Below are positions 7,405 to 12,299 of a DNA stretch of 12,299 nucleotides, piece by piece (the stretch's first letter is position 1; every line of letters starts with the position of its first letter). Below the pieces are notes generated by a model. That model did not search any database, was not told the origin of the DNA, and saw nothing but the letters and a program-made list of their open reading frames with translations. This DNA comes from Candidatus Symbiothrix sp. (GTDB taxonomy: Bacteria > Bacteroidota > Bacteroidia > Bacteroidales > Azobacteroidaceae): the NCBI GenBank assembly GCA_031284765.1, contig JAITXK010000110.1, forward strand, positions 1 through 12,299, written 5' to 3'. The position numbers and the translations under genes were made by a program.

Positions 7405-9084
7405 ATGAAATTAAATTTATTTACTCTTTCCATTTTATTCCTGACCTTGGGAATCCGCGCACAAGTAATGGCGCAAGAACAACTTCCGGATATTCCACCA
7501 ACGTGCATTACGACAGGCGACGAAAAAAATATTTCATCGCAATTTCCCATGATGGGCTGGAGTTCATGGAACGCCAACCGGATCAATATCAATGAAACGC
7601 TAATCAAAGAAACGGCGGATTATGTGGTGTCACTCGGATTGAAAGATGTTGGTTATACCTGGATTAATACGGACGATGGCTTCTTCGGCAGTCGTGACGC
7701 GAAGGGTAATCTACTGGTAAATTCCAAGTTTCCGAACGGCATGAAAACCATTGCCGATTATATCCACGCCAAAGGACTCAATGCCGGGATTTACTCCGAA
7801 GCAGGTAAAAACACCTGCGCCTATAAATGGGACAACGATAAAACCAACGGTTTAAACGCCGGCTTGTTCGGCCATGTCGGACAGGATTTACGGCTCTTTT
7901 TCCAGGATTGGGGATTTGAATTTATTAAAGTGGACTATTGCGGAGCGGAAGATCAGCAATTGGACGAAAAAACGACTTATACCCAGATAGCCGATACCAT
8001 CAAAAAAATTGAGACCGAAACAGGCAAAGACATCCGGTTCAATGTGTGCCGGTGGAACTTCCCCGGAACCTGGGTGAGCGATATCGCTGATTCCTGGCGA
8101 ATGTATAGCGATATAAATAACAAGTTCTCTTCCATCAAAACCATCATCGAAAAAAACACTTACCTTTCGGCATACGCCTCTCCCGGCCATTACAACGACA
8201 TGGATATGCTGCAGGTAGGCAGGGGAATGAATATCGATGAAGAAAAAACCCATTTCGGTATGTGGTGTATCATGAGTTCTCCCATCATGATCGGTTGTAA
8301 TCTGAAAAACATTCCGGCCGCAACCTTAGACGTGATAAAAAACACCGAAGTCATCGCAGTCAACCAGGATTCGCTGGGACTACAGGCGCAAATCGTAGCA
8401 AGAAACGGAAATACCATGGTTTTTGCCAAACAGGTCGAGGTAGCCAATGGAAAAATCCGTGCCGTTGCTCTTTTCAACGGAGAAAATTCAGTCCAAACAA
8501 TCCGGGTAATGTTCGATGATATCCAACTGAGTGAAAAAGCGCAGGTACGCGACCTGTGGACACATACCAATCTGGGCACATTCACCAAGTATTACGAAAC
8601 GTCCGTTCCTGCCCACGGAACCGCCATGCTGCGGATCGAAGGCGAAAATGCCATCGAAAAAACCTGCTATCAAGGTGAAGACGCTTTCCTGAACGATTTC
8701 TCCGCTATCGCTTCAGGCAGCAACTTCGCCCATCCGGAAGCCGTAAATACGGCAATCGCTTCAGGCGGATATAAATTGGCTAAACTGGGACATGCCTCTA
8801 CCAACTGGGCGGAGTTCCGGAATGTATATAGCCTGAACGGTGGAACTTATACGTTCAAAGTATTCTATTATTCCCCTGAAAACCGGAATCTTCAAGTGTC
8901 GGTTAACGGAAAAATTTATCTCATGAAAAAATTGAATTCCGGCAATATCAATACAAGAGGTGAAGCCGGCATTAAAATTCGACTGAAACCGGGCAACAAC
9001 GTGATCCGCTTGAATAGCAATAAAACATCCGACTGGGCGCCGGATATCGATATGTTTGAATTGATAGCTTCGGGAAAACTCTAA
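7405..9084 (+). CDS. Secreted GH27 family alpha-galactosidase-like glycosidase with C-terminal carbohydrate-binding module
   Basis: The protein has 559 residues and a signal peptide (about 1-23, ending in QVMAQ), so it is exported. The GH27 (beta/alpha)8 barrel spans about 45-320: MMGWSSWN (49-56), substrate-pocket NTDDG (88-92), nucleophile Asp177 in KVDYCG, acid/base Asp236 in WRMYSDI, and YNDMDML at 263-269. A beta-sandwich follows (about 325-415), then a CBM6/CBM35-like module (about 421-555) with GGYKLAKLGHASTNWAEF, GGTYTFKVFYYSP and LKPGNNVIRL. GH27 retaining enzymes remove terminal alpha-galactose, alpha-N-acetylgalactosamine or beta-L-arabinopyranose. In known alpha-galactosidases a Cys-Glu-Trp motif contacts the 2-OH; here it is Cys-Arg-Trp (215-217), so the exact substrate is uncertain. 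The start gives the signal peptide directly. It is the first gene of a tight three-gene cluster, 28 bases before the lectin. Confidence 0.92.
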   Translation: MKLNLFTLSILFLTLGIRAQVMAQEQLPDIPPTCITTGDEKNISSQFPMMGWSSWNANRININETLIKETADYVVSLGLKDVGYTWINTDDGFFGSRDAKGNLLVNSKFPNGMKTIADYIHAKGLNAGIYSEAGKNTCAYKWDNDKTNGLNAGLFGHVGQDLRLFFQDWGFEFIKVDYCGAEDQQLDEKTTYTQIADTIKKIETETGKDIRFNVCRWNFPGTWVSDIADSWRMYSDINNKFSSIKTIIEKNTYLSAYASPGHYNDMDMLQVGRGMNIDEEKTHFGMWCIMSSPIMIGCNLKNIPAATLDVIKNTEVIAVNQDSLGLQAQIVARNGNTMVFAKQVEVANGKIRAVALFNGENSVQTIRVMFDDIQLSEKAQVRDLWTHTNLGTFTKYYETSVPAHGTAMLRIEGENAIEKTCYQGEDAFLNDFSAIASGSNFAHPEAVNTAIASGGYKLAKLGHASTNWAEFRNVYSLNGGTYTFKVFYYSPENRNLQVSVNGKIYLMKKLNSGNINTRGEAGIKIRLKPGNNVIRLNSNKTSDWAPDIDMFELIASGKL

Positions 9085-9112
9085 AACCGTACTTTAAACC
9101 ACAAATAAATAT

Positions 9113-10342
9113 ATGAAGTGTAAATCTTTTCTCTTTTTTTTAATGCTATTCGCCGTTTTGCCACTAAAAACGACAGCACAGTTACCCACAGCAAGTTCTT
9201 CTGCCGATCCGGTCTGGTATTACATTCAGGTACAGGGAGGTAGCGACGGCCGGTCAAATCTGGTTTTTACTGCCGACAACGATGGCGTCCGGGTTTTCGG
9301 CAAAAGTGTGTTGCTTTCCGGAAATGCTTCCGAAATCGACAAACAATTGTGGCGTTTTGAACAAAACGGCAGTAATTATACCATTTTCAACAAAGCAACC
9401 GGCAAAAAACTCACTACATCTTTCAACAGTTCGAAAGGCATAAGTGTTGCAACTTTGAATGCGACAGCCTCCACCACATGGCAATTCATAAACAACAGCA
9501 ACTATTTCAATCTCAAAGCTTCAGCGGCTCCCTCCGGAGGCAATGCCTCTGCGATATATACCCACCAGGCAAACAATTACGACAGCCGGAACTTTGTGAT
9601 CATGTTGGAAAGTTCAACCTACAACAACACCGAAAATTCCCGCTTTCGCTTTGTGCTCTATCAGGATTTTGAGATCGAACTGAGCGACGAGGATAAATCG
9701 GTCTGGTACATCATTTCAAATGCAAAACCCGGATATCAGAATAAAGGGATTACAGATATTGTTGACCGGGGAAATCCAAACGTGAAATTCTCTTTGGAGG
9801 AACTGACGTCCGGCAATAAAAACCAGCAATGGAAAGCCGTGAAAAAAAACGCGGACACAAACGACAAACGGGTGAATTTCATCAACCGGGAAACCGGCCG
9901 TATCATCCGCACCCACTCCGTTTTCAACGATCCGTTCAATTTTATTCAATTTACGGAAAATCAAAATGAAAGCAACGGATGGACAACCCGCTATCTGGGC
10001 GAAGGGCAATTCGAGGTTTTCGGCATGGAAAATGATGGTGTAACACGATACCTGAATGCTTCTTCTATGGCCGCAAATCAGTCTGACTTGTATATTGAAG
10101 ATGCAAGCAAGGACACCGGATTTGCCTGGCAGTTTACGAAAGCGAATCTCTCCGGATTGAATCCCATTTCATCCGAAAATAATCATATCTACGTAAAAGA
10201 CAAACAAATATTCGTAGATGGAACAGACAATTACACCATTCGTACTGTACACGGAATAGCTGCCGTACAAAATAAACCACTGCCCACAGGAATTTACTTT
10301 GTAACAGTGAACGGGAAAACAACAAAAATTTTAATTCATTAA
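9113..10342 (+). CDS. Secreted two-module beta-trefoil (ricin-type) lectin with T9SS-like C-terminal tail
   Basis: The protein has 409 residues with a signal peptide ending near residue 23 (LPLKTTAQ). Two similar modules follow, at about 33-183 (starting PVWYYIQ) and 196-342 (starting SVWYIIS). They contain the QxW-like core motifs of ricin B-type trefoils: KQLWRF (78-82), TTWQF (121-125), NQQWKA (238-242) and FAWQF (338-341). No catalytic residues are recognisable, so it probably binds sugar. Residues about 355-409 resemble a type IX sorting domain: IYVKDKQIFVDG, NYTIRTVHG, then LPTGIYFVTVNGKTTKILIH. This suggests export across the outer membrane and surface attachment. It lies 28 bases after the GH27 gene and 16 before the DUF4874/DUF4832 gene, so all three are likely one transcript. 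The lectin assignment rests on pattern, not on a database match, and the trefoils are diverged. Confidence 0.75.
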   Translation: MKCKSFLFFLMLFAVLPLKTTAQLPTASSSADPVWYYIQVQGGSDGRSNLVFTADNDGVRVFGKSVLLSGNASEIDKQLWRFEQNGSNYTIFNKATGKKLTTSFNSSKGISVATLNATASTTWQFINNSNYFNLKASAAPSGGNASAIYTHQANNYDSRNFVIMLESSTYNNTENSRFRFVLYQDFEIELSDEDKSVWYIISNAKPGYQNKGITDIVDRGNPNVKFSLEELTSGNKNQQWKAVKKNADTNDKRVNFINRETGRIIRTHSVFNDPFNFIQFTENQNESNGWTTRYLGEGQFEVFGMENDGVTRYLNASSMAANQSDLYIEDASKDTGFAWQFTKANLSGLNPISSENNHIYVKDKQIFVDGTDNYTIRTVHGIAAVQNKPLPTGIYFVTVNGKTTKILIH

Positions 10343-10358
10343 ACAAACAAATCTACAT

Positions 10359-11933
10359 ATGAAACAATCAATGCCACACAAGGCCGGAGTGAAACCGGTC
10401 TTCTCACGCAGGCTACTGACCGTTGCCTGCCTCCTGACCATCTGTTTTACAAATCTTTTGCCACTGAACGCACAAGATATAGCTTTGACATCCATTGCTC
10501 CGAAACAAATCGAGAACATCACACCTTTGTGGAATCCCGATAGAGGACTCCACCTGGAATCCATTTACCAGATATCCGACAGCCGGATATTCAATCCTTA
10601 CGGAAGAGGCGCCGGACAGGGTCAAACCGGAAATGAAGTGTATCCTGAAGGATTCATGGACACAAGAAACCAGGACTTCCAGTCGTTTGGAGATTCCATC
10701 TCATTGACGCAATTGTACATTTATATGACCGACTATTACCAGAAAGATCAAATCACACAATCCGGGCTGGATAATATACAAATACTATTCGACGGATTAA
10801 GGGAAAAAAAGGTCAAAGCCATTTTACGATTCGCATACAAGCATGATCATGGCGGAGACAACCCCGGCGCCACGCGCACATTGAAACATATTCAACAATT
10901 AAAGCCGCTCATTCAGGCCAATATCGACGTAATCGCCGTGATTCAGGCCGGATTTATCGGCACCTGGGGCGAATGGACACCCCGTTACTCCACTACCGAA
11001 AACAATTCCATCGTGAAAGCTCTTTTAGACGCTCTTCCCAGTGAATACGGCATAGAAATGCGCTATACGTACCTGAAAACCGATCTGAAATCATCCGTGA
11101 CAACGGAGGATTATGGACGAATCGGCTTTGCAAACGATTATTTCACTACCGGATTGATTTGCAACGGCAGCGACTTTTGTCCTGGCGACAACCAATACAG
11201 ACAAGTGGAAGAAGAATCTTTCACCACATGGGTGAGCGGGGAAATACCCTACAACGAAAATTCGTCTTACGGATTCAGTTCCATCATGAAACCGGAATCC
11301 ATATTGACAATTCTCAAAGCCCACCACTACTCGGCGATGGATATCACCCAAAATTTCACAGACAATATCGCCTACTGGAAAACGGCGAAAATGTACCCTG
11401 AACGCCTGCGGAAAATCAACGTATTTTTCGACGAAAATTATTTTCTGGACAGCAACGGAAAAACCGTTCCACGCTCCCTCTATCAGTTCATTCGCGACCA
11501 TCTGGGATACCGTCTCAACCTGTTGAACTCGTCTACCGTATCTGCGCAAAGCGGAGATCTGGTTTACAACCTGAAAATCACCAATACCGGTTTTGCAACC
11601 GTACTGAACCCCAAACAGGTGTATTTGGTATTGATCGATGAGAGCAACCGGATTGTTAAAGAGATCGAACTTTCAACCGTAAAACCCAAAAATTGGCAAC
11701 CGTTTGCAAAAGGTCAGCCGGCAGTATTGCTGACTCACACAATCTCCGGCTCCGTACCTGCCGGCGTTTCCGGAAAATATAAAGTCGGCTTGTGGATTCC
11801 TGACAGTCAGCCTTCAGTGAAAAACAATCCGGCCTTCAGCATCAAACTTGCCCTTGATAACAAAGCCATTACTCATTGGACAAACGCCGAAGGAACTCAT
11901 ACGGTGAATATTATCGGTGAAGTTACGTTTTGA
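10359..11933 (+). CDS. Secreted DUF4874/DUF4832 protein, possible glycoside hydrolase-like barrel
   Basis: The protein has 524 residues. The N-terminus has a long basic lead and a hydrophobic stretch (RRLLTVACLLTICF) ending in LNAQ near residue 39, a signal peptide; Met5 (10371) is an alternative start. The N-terminal half (about 50-215) shows DUF4874 marks: NPDRGLH (59-65), LRFAYKHD (156-163) and VIQAGFIGTWGEW (194-206). The rest fits DUF4832 (about 230-510) and ends in a beta-rich, Ig-like part with LVYNLKITNTGFATV. Acidic residues on predicted strand ends, such as Glu205 in GTWGEW, recall TIM-barrel glycosidases, but no activity is established for this family that I can recall. Being third in a cluster with a GH27 enzyme and a lectin points to a role on the same glycan; that is inference. 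The gene ends in TGA. Confidence 0.85.
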   Translation: MKQSMPHKAGVKPVFSRRLLTVACLLTICFTNLLPLNAQDIALTSIAPKQIENITPLWNPDRGLHLESIYQISDSRIFNPYGRGAGQGQTGNEVYPEGFMDTRNQDFQSFGDSISLTQLYIYMTDYYQKDQITQSGLDNIQILFDGLREKKVKAILRFAYKHDHGGDNPGATRTLKHIQQLKPLIQANIDVIAVIQAGFIGTWGEWTPRYSTTENNSIVKALLDALPSEYGIEMRYTYLKTDLKSSVTTEDYGRIGFANDYFTTGLICNGSDFCPGDNQYRQVEEESFTTWVSGEIPYNENSSYGFSSIMKPESILTILKAHHYSAMDITQNFTDNIAYWKTAKMYPERLRKINVFFDENYFLDSNGKTVPRSLYQFIRDHLGYRLNLLNSSTVSAQSGDLVYNLKITNTGFATVLNPKQVYLVLIDESNRIVKEIELSTVKPKNWQPFAKGQPAVLLTHTISGSVPAGVSGKYKVGLWIPDSQPSVKNNPAFSIKLALDNKAITHWTNAEGTHTVNIIGEVTF

Positions 11934-11947
11934 AGGGGAACGGGGAG

Positions 11948-11966
11948 AATCAGTACAGAACTGATT
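11948..11966 (+). terminator. Weak hairpin after the glycan cluster
   Basis: AATCAGT (11948-11954) pairs perfectly with ACTGATT (11960-11966) around a five-base loop, 15 bases after the stop. It is A/T-rich and is not followed at once by a T-run; T-rich sequence begins only near 11985. It may end the operon transcript but does not prove it. Confidence 0.3.
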
Positions 11967-11999
11967 GAAAATTAGTTACCTGAATTTTCTTTCTTTTTC

Positions 12000-12030
12000 T
12001 TTCAACTTCCGACTTTTTTTCGTACCTTTG
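12000..12030 (+). promoter_or_regulatory. typA promoter
   Basis: TTTC (12000-12003), a 19-base spacer and TACCTTTG (12023-12030) followed by CGCC match the Bacteroidota promoter, with an exact -7 box. The start site would lie near 12037, giving a leader of about 30 bases. That leader contains a GTTTAC/GTAAAC inverted pair (12037-12042, 12050-12055). Confidence 0.7.
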
Positions 12031-12067
12031 CGCCCTGTTTACAAAATAGGTAAACCTTACAAGGCAC

Positions 12068-12299
12068 ATGCAGAAAATACGAAATATAGCAATCATTGCC
12101 CATGTTGACCATGGCAAGACAACTTTGGTGGATAAAATGTTGTTGGCGGGAAAACTTTTCCGTGATGACAAAGCCGAATTAGACCAATTCCTTGATAGTA
12201 ACGATCTGGAAAGAGAACGCGGAATTACCATTCTCGCCAAAAATGTTTCCATTAATTACAAGGATTACAAGATTAACATTATAGACACACCGGGACACG
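12068..12299 (+). CDS. typA: Translational GTPase TypA/BipA, N-terminal part
   Basis: The first 77 residues of the ribosome-binding GTPase TypA (BipA) are visible; the frame is still open where the window ends, and the full protein is about 600 residues. Seen directly: IRNIAIIAHVDHGKTTLVDK with the P-loop AHVDHGKT at 11-18, the NDLERERGITI segment with the switch-I Thr54, and DTPGH at 73-77. The NDLERERGITILAKNVSI context separates it from LepA and EF-G, which share the GTPase fold. TypA acts in ribosome assembly and stress or low-temperature growth. It has its own promoter and appears unrelated to the glycan cluster. Confidence 0.95.
   Translation, partial: MQKIRNIAIIAHVDHGKTTLVDKMLLAGKLFRDDKAELDQFLDSNDLERERGITILAKNVSINYKDYKINIIDTPGH

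Noticed and set aside
12037..12055. GTTTAC/GTAAAC hairpin in the typA leader as a riboswitch or attenuator
   Set aside because: Six A/T-rich pairs with a seven-base loop and no alternative structure or T-run; too weak to call.
1..12299. CRISPR array, tRNA, rRNA, transposase or prophage genes
   Set aside because: No regularly spaced repeats, no recognisable RNA gene and no mobile-element protein were found on either strand.

Overview
The window looks like a piece of a Bacteroidota chromosome, most likely Bacteroidales. Upstream regions carry the phylum's -33 TTTG / -7 TAnnTTTG promoter type and A/T-rich leaders without a Shine-Dalgarno sequence. FeoA and FeoB are fused as in Bacteroides. There is a carboxypeptidase-regulatory/plug/barrel outer-membrane protein, and a lectin ends in a type IX secretion (T9SS)-like tail. 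Naming anything below the order would be guesswork.

Layout: (1) 1-2328, plus strand: the 3' part of gltD (glutamate synthase small subunit), then asnB (glutamine-hydrolysing asparagine synthetase) 18 bases downstream. This is a nitrogen-assimilation operon in which one enzyme makes glutamate from glutamine and the next spends glutamine to make asparagine. asnB carries an in-frame amber codon at 2074-2076, with a well-conserved 3' remainder still open after it. (2) 2329-2402: a repeat-rich junction with three CGCAAAG-like units and a perfect 32-base palindrome that overlaps the end of feoB. (3) 2397-7093, minus strand: a FeoA-FeoB ferrous iron transporter and, upstream of it, an outer-membrane beta-barrel protein whose barrel appears to lack its middle. 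The gap between them holds a candidate feoB promoter and a strong plus-strand terminator with no plus-strand gene before it. (4) 7094-7404: a divergent promoter region. (5) 7405-11933, plus strand: a tight three-gene cluster for secreted glycan-active proteins: a GH27 family glycosidase with a C-terminal carbohydrate-binding module, a two-module beta-trefoil (ricin-type) lectin with a T9SS-like tail, and a DUF4874/DUF4832 protein. (6) 12068 to the end: the start of typA (BipA translational GTPase) behind a good Bacteroidota promoter.

The glycan cluster is the most plausible less-described unit. It pairs a galactosidase-family enzyme having an altered substrate-pocket motif (Cys-Arg-Trp in place of Cys-Glu-Trp) with a lectin and a poorly characterised secreted protein, and no SusC/SusD pair is seen beside it. 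The amber codon in asnB is the most striking single-base observation.
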